Below, one piece after another: positions 55,701 through 60,897 of a stretch of 64,000 bases of DNA. This DNA is from Omphiscola glabra (taxonomy: Eukaryota > Mollusca > Gastropoda > Lymnaeidae): NCBI GenBank assembly GCA_964017045.1, contig OZ024809.1, forward strand, positions 372,001-436,000, read 5' to 3'. The translations under genes and the position numbers were made by a program. Position 1 is the first letter of the stretch. Each line of letters starts with the position of its first letter. A model generated the notes under the pieces. It worked only from the letters and a program-made list of their open reading frames with translations, was not told where the DNA came from and made no database searches.

Positions 55701-56429
55701 AAACCCTGTTAGGGAGAGGGTCAAAACCCTGTTAGGGAGAGGGTCAAAACCCTGTTAGGGAGAGGGTCAAAACCGGGTTAGGGAGGAATTTAGGGTTCAG
55801 GTTAGGGTGAGGGATAGATTTAGATCATTTTTTCATTTTTAAAAACTTTTTATTCGTCATTATATAAAAAACATGAGTTATTTTATTTTTCCTCGGCCGC
55901 CATCTTGGTTGTCCCGACCCGTGAACACGTAAAAGTTCGTGGGTCGGGGCAACCAAGATGGCGGCCATGGTAAAAGACGCAGACACATCTCTATAAATTT
56001 ACCAATATTTTTTATAAGTAGTCTAGTAGGTAGTGTAGTGTCTAGTAGTAAAACTATTACTATTAGTAACAGTAAGTAATCAGTAAAGCCATAACATTAT
56101 AAAGCATATGCCTACGTAAACAGTAAGAACTATGATGAGCGTTTTGCATTCGTAACCCCACCACGACCCACAAAGACTATAAAAAAAACAGCGGATCTTA
56201 TCCATTTTCCAATTCATTCAATTCTGGTCAAAAACTAGTCACATTTTTTAACTTTCAAAAAGTAACTAGGCCAAATCAATAAATTGCATATGAAAAATAA
56301 CGTATTTATGATCCTAAGTTTTTATCAAAATATAATTTAGGTTATAACTTATTCCTTTTCATGTTTTGAATTAAATATCAAGGAACAATTTGTAATCTCA
56401 CTTTGTTGAGTACTCCTCTGGTCCGCCAT
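31547..56429 (-). CDS. ECT2: ECT2: epithelial cell transforming 2, Rho guanine nucleotide exchange factor (24 coding exons)
   Basis: ECT2 activates RhoA at the cell equator to drive cytokinesis, recruited through its BRCT repeats by the centralspindlin subunit MgcRacGAP (known of the family). Exons in gene order: 56402-56429, 50592-50660, 48857-48921, 48375-48560, 48107-48196, 47777-47884, 47513-47614, 47095-47194, 46726-46841, 46141-46203, 45667-45880, 45242-45363, 43736-43924, 43224-43334, 42817-42913, 42300-42381, 41767-41845, 36845-36964, 36194-36341, 35892-36046, 34903-34982, 33584-33740, 32269-32322, 31547-31708. All phases agree, giving ~898 residues (vertebrate ECT2 ~880-914). Domains: BRCT0 ~33-116, BRCT1 ~117-216, BRCT2 ~217-309, NLS KNRKRKR ~326-332, DH ~392-605, PH ~608-748, basic tail to 898. 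The phosphopeptide-pocket Thr (CFTGF) and Lys (THGAKYR) are kept. It looks intact; only exon 1 is uncertain. Confidence 0.97.
31893..31976. repeat. Tandem repeat, 23 bp x 4
   Basis: Unit begins AAACGATCAAGTTTTGTCAT. In the last ECT2 intron. Confidence 0.92.
32094..32144. mobile_element. 51-bp hAT-like mini-insertion with perfect TSD
   Basis: CAGCGGTTCTCAATG at the left and GGTTGAGAGCCACTG at the right are inverted ends. The 8-bp duplication ccttagac is exact on both sides (32086-32093, 32145-32152). Extremely small for a transposon. Between ECT2 exons 23 and 24. Confidence 0.8.
32269..32322 (-). CDS. ECT2: ECT2 exon 23
   Basis: Acceptor tgtccag and donor CAG|gttagt, 18 codons: ERLDDDSDTMSLGAYSLQ. 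Little conserved but phase-consistent. A LINE fragment and a 51-bp hAT-like insertion flank it. Confidence 0.85.
32360..33490 (-). mobile_element. 5'-truncated CR1/L2-like LINE, reverse-transcriptase C-terminus and 3' UTR
   Basis: A minus-strand frame (33206-32850) reads TLVYALVLSRLDYCNSLLSG and QNSAARLVLKGKKRDHVTPL with LHWLPVQARIDYKL, the classic non-LTR RT C-terminal block. It continues after a frameshift through RQLRSSADGRILSVPKTHTK to WNSLPLHIRN, ending near 32630. The 3' UTR has a GC-rich stem (tagcgcggt...accgcgct) and ends in an (AAT)n tail at ~32365. Frame breaks make it inactive. Same strand as ECT2, in its intron. Confidence 0.88.
33584..33740 (-). CDS. ECT2: ECT2 exon 22 (basic C-terminal region)
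   Basis: Acceptor tccacag and donor ACA|gtaagt, phase 2 to 0. RRVSRAFSFNKTPSKLKRAV matches the conserved KKVTRAFSFSKTPKRALRRA membrane-binding tail. Confidence 0.97.
34022..34140 (+). repeat. Dispersed repeat copy 2
   Basis: Second copy of the 21246-21365 repeat, with small indels. Lies in the ECT2 intron between exons 21 and 22. Confidence 0.8.
34800..34902 (-). repeat. Degenerate array of donor-like GTAGGTACA units after ECT2 exon 21
   Basis: On the minus strand the donor CCAA|gtaggtacagtag is followed by repeated, drifting GTAGGTACA and AATAGGTACAGTAG copies over about 90 bases. Confidence 0.75.
34903..34982 (-). CDS. ECT2: ECT2 exon 21
   Basis: Acceptor atttcag and donor CCAA|gtaggt, phase 0 to 2. 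VNGDELNINTKDLHKGNKA matches the FEVNTKDMDS segment. The donor heads a string of GTAGGTACA-like copies in the intron. Confidence 0.92.
35238..35458. repeat. Minisatellite, 26-bp unit
   Basis: Unit begins CTTTGGAATGTTTAGTTTGT, eight to nine almost identical copies, so recently expanded. In an ECT2 intron. Confidence 0.96.
35892..36046 (-). CDS. ECT2: ECT2 exon 20 (PH end)
   Basis: Acceptor acttcag and donor ATT|gtaagt, phase 1 to 0. CRLAFGLICKDSAQTKEKLY and the helix ILTSICKNLAIVLCRPDI-like segment complete the PH domain. Confidence 0.95.
36194..36341 (-). CDS. ECT2: ECT2 exon 19 (PH)
   Basis: Acceptor gcccag and donor GAAG|gtatta, phase 0 to 1. HLDMISMSSIKRVLDVDETE matches HIHLMPLSQIKKVLDIRETE. 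Confidence 0.96.
36630..36844 (-). repeat. Splice-donor minisatellite after ECT2 exon 18, 24-bp unit
   Basis: Minus-strand unit GAGGTGAGTTTGGACGCATG followed by TGTC. Donor-like GT sites fall after 36845 (used), 36821, 36797, 36773, 36751, 36727, 36703, 36679 and 36655. Most read AG|GTGAGT and two read GTAAGT. The first four are in the same frame. Confidence 0.95.
36845..36964 (-). CDS. ECT2: ECT2 exon 18 (PH domain start)
   Basis: Acceptor atttcag and donor GAG|gtgagt, 40 codons. GDPLTLFVFSDNVE is PH strand 2. The donor is the first of nine near-identical donors (36630-36844). The 4.8-kb intron upstream in the gene holds a TIR-bounded insertion. Confidence 0.96.
37143..37287. repeat. Tandem repeat, ~31 bp x 5
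   Basis: Unit begins GGATGCTAACCAAGGCTGTT. It abuts the 5' edge of the LINE fragment. Confidence 0.92.
37290..37860 (+). mobile_element. LINE (CR1/Jockey-like) RT C-terminal fragment
   Basis: Frame 37290-37558 reads AVQRWAARFVLNRYRNTSSV and GSMLETLGWSLLEERRRQSR, then a frame shift near 37555 leads to a degraded remainder ending in VHDTLTQLLL (37746). Antisense to ECT2 in its 4.8-kb intron. A minisatellite abuts its 5' edge. Confidence 0.85.
37861..38683. other. ECT2 intron 17, unique part
   Basis: No gene. A G-run at 38082-38098 and two GGTCA(A/T)GGGCATATCAATG copies near 38500. Confidence 0.4.
39273..39681. mobile_element. Foldback (long inverted repeat) element
   Basis: Arms of about 165 bases (39273-39437 and 39517-39681) are imperfect reverse complements. 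The outer ends are CTATTGGTACCCGGGTACCA, itself containing the palindrome GGTACCCGGGTACC, and a further copy of CACCCGGGTACC lies in the loop. No clear target duplication. Nested in the TIR-bounded insertion. Confidence 0.8.
40420..41217. repeat. G-run minisatellite, ~44-48 bp unit
   Basis: About 18 copies of GAAGGTCATTAAAGTACGTA plus TTCAACAGGGGGAAAA and a run of 7-13 G. The main length variation between copies is in the G run. The repeat ends in a GC-rich run near 41200-41217. Confidence 0.96.
41767..41845 (-). CDS. ECT2: ECT2 exon 17 (DH end)
   Basis: Acceptor agaacag and donor CCG|gtaagt, phase 2 to 0. HINEDKRKTESQVVMFDIVN and DIDSCP match HINEDKRKTEAQKQIFDVVY. Confidence 0.97.
41955..42290. 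repeat. Minisatellite, 33-bp unit, abutting the ECT2 exon 16 donor
   Basis: Unit begins TCTGTTCTATTCTAAAATTA, about ten copies, differing mainly in the A-run length. Confidence 0.95.
42300..42381 (-). CDS. ECT2: ECT2 exon 16 (DH)
   Basis: Acceptor tcctttag and donor TGAC|gtaagc, phase 1 to 2. Encodes DKAKLEQAIEKVKNIMT, matching DKSTLEKAIGSLKEVMTHIN. A 33-bp minisatellite ends about ten bases from the donor. Confidence 0.95.
42458..42632. repeat. Tandem repeat, 23-28 bp
   Basis: Unit ACATTGCCATTGATTGAATA plus CCATGATA, six to seven copies. Confidence 0.93.
42817..42913 (-). CDS. ECT2: ECT2 exon 15 (DH catalytic core)
   Basis: Acceptor actttag and donor CAAG|gtaggc, phase 0 to 1. KPECGRQSLQELLIRPVQRL followed by PSVVLLLQ is the conserved DH CR3 (LxxPVQR) helix that contacts Rho. 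Confidence 0.97.
43224..43334 (-). CDS. ECT2: ECT2 exon 14 (DH)
   Basis: Acceptor gttttag and donor AAG|gtaggc, 37 codons. AYPPFVNFFENTKETIQRS and PRFHAFLK are near-identical to vertebrate ECT2. Confidence 0.97.
43555..43617. repeat. Direct duplication, 29 bp x 2
   Basis: CTGTGTCATGACTCAGGATG occurs twice in tandem. Confidence 0.85.
43736..43924 (-). CDS. ECT2: ECT2 exon 13 (DH)
   Basis: Acceptor tttaacag and donor AGG|gtaagt, 63 codons. GPILAPQDTKIIFGNIPPIY matches the DH segment GPILAPEEIKTIFGSIPDI of vertebrate ECT2. Confidence 0.97.
44170..44400. repeat. Irregular repeat with ACTCACTCATGAC
   Basis: Units of about 36-55 bp that carry CTCACTCATGAC and GCAGTA(T/A)CTAT. In ECT2 intron 12. 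Confidence 0.8.
45058..45285 (-). repeat. Exon-end plus splice-donor tandem repeat, 44-bp unit, ECT2 exon 12
   Basis: On the minus strand the unit comprises ~34 bases of exon end (AATTACGTTGGTATACTGC...) and ten of intron (GTGAGTATTA). Five donor positions at 45242 (used), 45198, 45154, 45110 and 45066, exactly 44 apart. One is weakened to GTGAAT. Confidence 0.95.
45242..45363 (-). CDS. ECT2: ECT2 exon 12 (DH domain start)
   Basis: Acceptor tttgtag and donor ACAT|gtgagt, phase 1 to 0. Encodes KRRMVVMELLQTEQNYVGIL, the first DH helix (CR1). The last ~34 bases of the exon plus the donor are tandemly repeated four more times in the intron (45058-45241). Confidence 0.94.
45667..45880 (-). CDS. 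ECT2: ECT2 exon 11 (NLS linker)
   Basis: Acceptor attcag and donor TTAG|gtaaat, phase 0 to 1. Encodes the central hinge with a basic cluster KNRKRKRLQ, a Ser/Thr-rich segment YKRRSSSTDISATS, and SPDSFLDVTYTPDKS. The YTP lies where vertebrate ECT2 has its proline-directed CDK1 site (NTPES); functional equivalence is inferred. Confidence 0.95.
46141..46203 (-). CDS. ECT2: ECT2 exon 10 (BRCT2 end)
   Basis: Acceptor atttcag and donor AAG|gtatgt, 21 codons: WFWGCIQMAACADEQIYTFE, the conserved terminal helix of BRCT2. Confidence 0.96.
46726..46841 (-). CDS. ECT2: ECT2 exon 9 (BRCT2)
   Basis: Acceptor cccaaag and donor GAG|gtaagt, phase 1 to 0. GATDATHLVVYDLNVKEIP corresponds to CTHLVVEE in vertebrate ECT2. 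Confidence 0.94.
46930..47062. repeat. Tandem repeat, ~50 bp x 2.5
   Basis: AATGTACTTCCAAAATTTGA plus TCACACAATTATTT(T/C)AT recurs. Begins 33 bases after the ECT2 exon 8 donor. Confidence 0.85.
47095..47194 (-). CDS. ECT2: ECT2 exon 8 (BRCT2 start)
   Basis: Acceptor ttttcag and donor AATG|gtttct, phase 0 to 1. CLSFLGFAAEEQRHMEELT matches the start of BRCT2. The donor is weak, and without splicing a stop follows at once. Confidence 0.93.
47513..47614 (-). CDS. ECT2: ECT2 exon 7 (BRCT1 end)
   Basis: Acceptor atttcag and donor ATG|gtaaaa, 34 codons. GKPIMSEDWINRLWSDRND carries the conserved BRCT tryptophan. Confidence 0.95.
47777..47884 (-). CDS. ECT2: ECT2 exon 6 (BRCT1)
   Basis: Acceptor ttcaag and donor AGG|gtgagt, 36 codons. 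VHYMGGSVRKD and VANITHGAKYR match the BRCT1 core, including the pocket lysine. Confidence 0.96.
48107..48196 (-). CDS. ECT2: ECT2 exon 5 (BRCT1 start)
   Basis: Acceptor ttccag and donor TTG|gtttgt, 30 codons. Encodes PLPFNARPLFNLSMQDLVIC followed by FTGFKNKAKL. The Thr of FTGF is the family's BRCT1 phosphate-pocket residue. Confidence 0.96.
48375..48560 (-). CDS. ECT2: ECT2 exon 4 (BRCT0)
   Basis: Acceptor attactag and donor ATG|gtaagc, 62 codons in phase 0. Ends with KLHRAQVRIIGPPILHRCAR, matching the conserved CRVIGPPV segment of vertebrate ECT2. Confidence 0.95.
48857..48921 (-). CDS. ECT2: ECT2 exon 3 (BRCT0 start)
   Basis: Acceptor caaacag and donor AGG|gtaagt, phase 1 to 0. Encodes DVVVKVVLVGEDTHTLEPVA, the first strand of BRCT0. 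Confidence 0.88.
48922..50591. other. ECT2 intron 2
   Basis: A/T-rich; only a 17-bp repeat near its right end. Confidence 0.5.
50318..50422. repeat. Tandem repeat, 17 bp x 6
   Basis: Unit CTGCTGTTTAAATAAAC, each with the palindrome GTTTAAAT-like core. Confidence 0.92.
50592..50660 (-). CDS. ECT2: ECT2 exon 2
   Basis: Acceptor tgtacag and donor GAAG|gtgaag, phase 1 to 1. Encodes TPTKFKNSLSLDDINNSSSC and onward, a polar acidic N-terminal stretch like that before BRCT0 in other ECT2 proteins. No ATG lies in the exon, so an upstream exon is required. Confidence 0.75.
51035..51157. repeat. Tandem repeat, 20 bp x 6
   Basis: Unit GAAGAGGGTGAAGAGACAGA, purine-only apart from the T and C. In ECT2 intron 1. 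Confidence 0.94.
51692..51898. mobile_element. Short hAT-like MITE
   Basis: Left end CAGGGGTTTTTAACC and right end GTTGAGAACCGTT are imperfect inverted ends of the CAGGGGTTCTCAACC type. Flanks gtatagtg and ggatagtg are an 8-bp duplication with one mismatch. Inside ECT2 intron 1. Confidence 0.65.
52464..53252. mobile_element. Degenerate hAT transposon, 789 bp
   Basis: Inverted ends TAGTGATGG(A/G)ACGAT, flanked by an 8-bp target duplication with one mismatch (gtaggacc 52456-52463, gtagtacc 53253-53260), as expected for hAT. The inside holds a relict of the transposase C-terminal dimerisation region (see next entry). Inside ECT2 intron 1. Confidence 0.85.
52588..52896 (+). pseudogene. hAT transposase C-terminal remnant
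   Basis: Reads PLSWWKANKEELPSLALLSR, then PPSSVESEIIFSVGGYIYSP and MLMFLHYNLRVL. The W.....P.LA.......P.SS..SE..FS.G order is the hAT dimerisation motif. The N-terminal and catalytic parts are deleted. Confidence 0.75.
53273..54660 (+). mobile_element. Non-autonomous Helitron-like element
   Basis: Starts TCATATATATATATAAAAG after an A and ends in CTAG (54657-54660) before a T. A short hairpin CCCGG/CCGGG (54633-54648) lies eight bases before CTAG. These are the Helitron hallmarks: 5' TC, 3' hairpin then CTRR, insertion between A and T. The 5' part is present as two head-to-tail copies (53273-53506 and 53507-about 53740) plus a diverged third to ~53900. No Rep/helicase ORF. Inside ECT2 intron 1. 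Confidence 0.7.
54661..55595. other. ECT2 intron 1, unique part
   Basis: Short open minus frames at 54589-54985 show no recognised family. CTCCGCCATTTTTG at 55388 is another YY1-like site. Confidence 0.4.
55600..55800. repeat. Minisatellite, 23-bp unit of two palindromes
   Basis: Unit contains GGGTCAAAACCC and CCCTGTTAGGG, seven to eight copies. Each half is a small inverted repeat. GTTAGGG resembles but does not form telomere repeats. Confidence 0.93.
55895..55966. repeat. YY1-motif hairpin in ECT2 intron 1
   Basis: Two 32-base arms (55895-55926 and 55935-55966), reverse complements at 29 of 32 positions, around an eight-base loop. Each arm carries an AAGATGGCGGCC YY1-type site, facing each other. 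Probably a foldback insertion carrying a promoter-like motif. Confidence 0.8.
56402..56429 (-). CDS. ECT2: ECT2 exon 1 (start codon, proposed)
   Basis: ATG lies in AAGATGGCGGAC, a YY1-type start context. It reads MADQRSTQQ and ends in phase 1 at AACAAA|gtgaga, which fits exon 2 exactly (AGT = Ser). Vertebrate ECT2 also begins MAE. CDE/CHR and CCAAT motifs lie just upstream. The 5.7-kb intron and short exon make RNA proof desirable. Confidence 0.6.
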
Positions 56430-56600
56430 CTTTACGCCTCGATACAACTTCAAATATCGCGGTGGACAATGGTAGCAAATTTTCCATTGGATAGCGTTTG
56501 ATTCCGGGTCAAAAATTGGAACGAATCAAAAACATCGTTGGAAAGTAAATATTAAAAGCGGAAGCTCCATGTTATAAACAAAACATGTTGACTCTGTAAA
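56430..56600 (-). promoter_or_regulatory. ECT2: ECT2 core promoter with G2/M-type elements
   Basis: Read on the minus strand toward the start codon: CCAAT at 56515-56519, CCAAT at 56486-56490 (29 bp apart), then CCGC-GATA-TTTGAA (56449-56462), then the AAGATGGCGG start context. CCAAT pairs bound by NF-Y and a CDE-N4-CHR element (CHR core TTTGAA) mark cell-cycle genes repressed by DREAM and activated in G2/M; this is known for vertebrates. Use in this organism is inferred. Confidence 0.6.
56449..56463 (-). promoter_or_regulatory. CDE/CHR-like element
   Basis: Minus strand ACCGCGATATTTGAA: a GC-rich half-site, the four bases GATA, then TTTGAA. Spacing equals that of the vertebrate cyclin A2, CDC25C and CDK1 CDE/CHR pairs. 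Confidence 0.55.
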
Positions 56601-56622
56601 AGTGACCCAGAAAGCTGCGACC

Positions 56623-56680
56623 TATATAAATTCGACGCCGCTGAGAAGATTAGAATTGGCCTACGTGACAAACGTGAGTA
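56623..56680 (+). promoter_or_regulatory. Possible divergent TATA promoter
   Basis: TATATAAA at 56623-56630 on the plus strand is followed by GCCGCTGAGAAG near the expected start, and by a donor-like AAC|gtgagta at 56673/56674. This would fire away from ECT2. No downstream exon could be recognised, so it may be an upstream antisense or non-coding transcript, or chance. Confidence 0.25.
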
Positions 56681-56699
56681 CAATAAATCGTATGCTTGT

Positions 56700-58235
56700 C
56701 GATGCATTTCTAGTCATTTGCATTTTCATCACGAATATTTTTATACAGATATTAAATTAATCGTTTTGTTGTACTGTGTCGCACTTAACTCAAAACAAGA
56801 CGACCAAGTAAATAATAAGCCCTACTTAATTGCACCAGTCTGGTCTGTTGTTGGGGCAGATGCCGTTATTAGTTATTAATAGAGTGCTATTGACTGAGAG
56901 TTAGTGTTGTCATACCAAATCGCCTCACATGACATTGGCTTCTGGCACTGCCTACTACTTCTACGCATCAACAAATTATAATTTTTAAATATTTTTTTGC
57001 AACTGAACTACCAAACCATTTCAAATACAATACAGGTAATTTAAGAATGTTTTATTTAATAATTTTGTTCATATAATAAATATAATCATGTGCACACTAC
57101 CAAAGCTGGTTTAGTTTAGGCTAGTGCCTACTATTTGTCTCTTACTAATTCATTTTTATTGGCTATGCACTATACTGACTATACTGAGCCTGAGGCTATA
57201 CTTTATTCTTTTTGAATAGGATATTTTATGAGGAGATAAATGATAGGCCCAATAATAAAACAGGGGCCTAGGGTAAAGTTATTTATTAGGAGGACCTAAA
57301 CATAATGCAGCAAGGCATAGTTTATTACTAATAATCTCATTGAAATATGAATAGACTGATTTATTAGTAGGCATAGGCCTAACTATTTAAACTTTATAAA
57401 TTAAAACATTTGAATATGATTTAAATGGATATGGTACTTTATGGTTCATTCAAAGACACCCTGAATTGTATTGCGAATATATTTCCACTACATAGCCTAT
57501 ACATGCCATGCATCAGTCACGTTATGCTTGGCCGGCTTGGGAAACCATGCTTGTGGACCGCTAATAATGAGATTATAAAAATGTGTGTTACTTGAATTTT
57601 TTTGGCAGCCTTTTACCTTAAATATAAACAAAGCCAACCTGAAAAGTTATTTTGTTTTGTTTCCCCATCTATTTTTTAATGTTTTGTCAACTACATGTCC
57701 TTTCAAAGTCTTCTTAGGAGGCGTGCAATAAATTTTCTTCCCATTACAAACATAATTCTATAGCCTCAGAGAAAGCAACAATACCAGACCAGTGAGCAAT
57801 AATTACTTGTGAGCGGAACTGTTGATTTGGTTTTTTAAGATTTGTTAATAGAAGTTCAAATGAAATATAGGTGGCCAGGGGAGCATCACCAAGTGCATGA
57901 CTTGTTGATGACTTATAGGAAGATAATTTGTGTATGATATTTTGTGCAGGATCTTTTATATGACCTGGTTGTGTTTAGAAGTTATTTGGGTGATTATAAG
58001 AAAGTGGAGATAATTACAAGAAAGTTGAGATGATAAAAAGAGAATGGTGGTAATAAGAAGAGAATTGTGGTTATAAGGAGAGAGTGAGTTGGGTGGAGGG
58101 TAATAAGAAGATAGTGGTAGCAATGAGAAAAAATGGGAGATACTATGTCAGGTATATGGTCAGGTACTAGGACAGTCCACATATGTTTTTCAGAAGGAAT
58201 CACATATGAGGGGTTGAAGTTTGGTTGTTATTGCC
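56700..58235. other. Region upstream of ECT2, no gene recognised
   Basis: A/T-rich. No exon with a conserved reading could be identified on either strand. Confidence 0.4.
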
Positions 58236-58239
58236 AGTT

Positions 58240-58465
58240 TGCTTCTTAACTATAAGCTGATACTTTTATAACCCCAGTACTTAACTATAAGCTGATACTT
58301 TTATAACCCCAGTTTTTAACTATAAGCTGATACTTTTATAACCCCAGTTCTTAACTCTAAGCTGATACTTTTATAACCCCAGTTCTTAACTCTAAGCTGA
58401 TACTTTTATAACCCCAGTTTTTAACTATAAGCTGATACTTTTATAACCCCAGTACTTAACTATAC
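58240..58465. repeat. Minisatellite, 35-bp unit
   Basis: Unit contains CTATAAGCTGATACTTTTAT, about six copies. Confidence 0.95.
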
Positions 58466-58687
58466 GATGACCCCACCCCCAACTCATCCTTTGTGAAGGT
58501 GGGTTATCTCAATTCAAGCCATATGTTCAAGCTAAATGCTTGGTGTGTGTCTGTAGGGTTATCATGTTTAAATCTAACAGATGTGCTGTTTGGAGATCAA
58601 TATGATGGTCGCCCGGCCCCTTCGTTCTAAATGACTGCTTGCTTGTGTATCAAAGTGAGCTGAAATTGTGTAGGGAAAAGAGTAAAG

Positions 58688-58815
58688 CTGACTAGTGTAT
58701 CTAAAGAGTATATCTCAATAGTATATCTGAATAGTATATCTAAAGAGTATATCTCTACAGAGTATATCTCTAAAGAGTATATCTCTAAAGAGTACATCCG
58801 AAGAGTATATCTGAG
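58688..58815. repeat. Irregular repeat around AGAGTATATCTCTA
   Basis: About eight units of 12-21 bases. The core AGAGTATATCTCT is nearly palindromic. Confidence 0.88.
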
Positions 58816-59082
58816 ACTGGCTTTATTTTATTTGGTCATTCACTGGAGTTAGCAAAACATTTTTTTATTAACGGGAGCAGATTTAAGTAAATATGATGAT
58901 TTAGGTATCATATATAAGATACATTTTATGTATCTCCCCCCCCCCACACACACACAAATCGGCATGCATACTTCTTCTAATTTAGGAATGCTAATATTTA
59001 ACATGTGATGACATCATAATGTCATTACACCTTTATTGGCATGTTGATACGATCATAGTGTATCATTTTGCTTCACTCTTAT

Positions 59083-59350
59083 TGTTATGTCACTACGCTC
59101 ATACTGTCATATGTCACTACACTCATACTGTCATATGTCACTACACTCATACTGTCATATGTCACTACACTCATACTGTCATATGTCACTACGCTCATAC
59201 TGTCATATGTCACTACACTCATACTGTCATATGTCACTACACTCATACTGTCATATGTCACTACGCTCATACTGTCATATGTCACTACACTCATACTGTC
59301 ATATGTCACTACACTCATACTGTCATATGTCACTACGCTCATATTTGACG
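59083..59350. repeat. Minisatellite, 24-bp unit
   Basis: Unit begins CATACTGTCATATGTCACTA, 11 copies, with a 72-bp higher-order pattern (cac, cac, cgc). Open in several frames because 24 is a multiple of three. Confidence 0.97.
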
Positions 59351-59812
59351 ACGCTCATACTGTAACCTGACGAGACGGTGGCACACTTCGACCACGTGTT
59401 CAGTGGTTCCCAAACATTGACGCTTTCATTGGTATTTTTCATTAGTATAGATCAAACATTTCACTCTGTACTGCATTACAATGTTCCGTGCGGTAAACAT
59501 AGTCTGAAATAAGTACACAGTGTTCGTAGGAAAGGGGGGCAGGGAGTGGTCCGCTCCGTGCGTCACTTTTTTCCTTATTGGGGGGGGGGGGCGATAAAAT
59601 GTGTGACCCCCCGGGCGGCACTAACTACGCCACTGGGTGGTACTACCTACGCCACTGGGTGGTACGTATAGTTTGGTTACCGGAAATTTGTTTGAAAGAA
59701 ATTTCGTTCACGGAAATTTGAGCGAATCTTTTTTTGAGTTCACACGTTAGAATTTTCGTCAAATTTCTTTTTGAACGCTCTATACTGTATAGTAAAACAA
59801 ATTATGCGTTCA

Positions 59813-60130
59813 AAAAGAAATTCGACACGTATCTGTCCACATACGGTGCTTAAATAGACAGAGAGTGAGAGAGATTAGATTTAGATGCGCAATTCGACTT
59901 GTATCTATCCACATACGGTACTTAAATAGACAGAGAGAGATTAGATTTAGATGCGCAATTCGACACGTATCTATCCACATACGGTACTTAAATAGACAGA
60001 GAGAGATTAGATTTAGATGCGCAATTCGACACGTATCTATCCACATACGGTACTTAAATAGACAGATAGAGATTAGATTTAGATGCGCAATTCGACACGT
60101 ATCTATCCACATACGGTGCTTACATGCGGT
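59813..60130. repeat. Minisatellite, 66-bp unit
   Basis: Unit contains CACGTATCTATCCACATACG, five copies. Sequence before the array repeats part of the unit. Confidence 0.95.
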
Positions 60131-60342
60131 GCTTACATAGTCGCACCACGCAATCTCCCCATTTTAACGCGGGAGAGTTCCTTGCCAAAGTTCTGTGCTA
60201 TAATTAGATTCAAACATATGAAATAGTTGATTTGTTTTGACGTTGGAGTCGCTAACACTATTAAGGTAAGATGGTTGAATACTTGGATCAATTTTAAAAA
60301 TACTGACCAACCATACCTGCTTTTATAAAGATGTAGTTCATG

Positions 60343-60530
60343 ATATGTACATGTCCAGTAACACATTAATGTACATGTCCAATGACACATTAATGTAAAT
60401 GTCCAATGACACATTAATGTACATGTCCAATGACACATTAATGTACATGTCCAATGACACATTAATGTACATGTCCAATGACACATTAATGTACATGTCC
60501 AATGACACATTAATGTACATGTCCAATGAC
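60343..60530. repeat. Minisatellite, 24-bp unit
   Basis: Unit begins GTACATGTCCAATGACACAT, about 7.5 copies. Confidence 0.96.
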
Positions 60531-60727
60531 CCGAATGCAGGGGGCGGCTCAAGGTACCGGCAACTCGGGCAGTGGGGCGCCATGTACTTAGGGCGCCATC
60601 AACAATCTTCCAGTTGAGATGTTGGTCACTTGCTATGTACTTACTTACCTTTCACTGTTTCTCATTAGTTATGGATAGCGAATGATATGGTTGTTAAGCC
60701 ACATTTGGATATAACCTAGTGTTAGTG

Positions 60728-60854
60728 GCGTCCGGGACTAGCCGCCCTTTCCACGTTAAAGCCCCATGCAGTTGGTCGAAAATGGCACACATCCAAATAA
60801 AGATAAAAAGTGCCACCCGGACCGTCACTCCGCCCACCTTTCTACGCCACTGTA
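60728..60854. mobile_element. MITE-like repeat with AGTGGCGT ends
   Basis: Starts AGTGGCGTCCGGGACTAG and ends CTTTCTACGCCACT, so inverted ends of at least eight bases. No clear TSD. Confidence 0.35.
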
Positions 60855-60897
60855 TGGTAGTTAAGAACAGGGCCAAGAAATCCACAAGGGCGTAACA

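Noticed and set aside
55660..55800. Telomere-like TTAGGG sequence
   Set aside because: TTAGGG appears only once per 23-bp unit and is not contiguous; an interstitial telomere is not supported.
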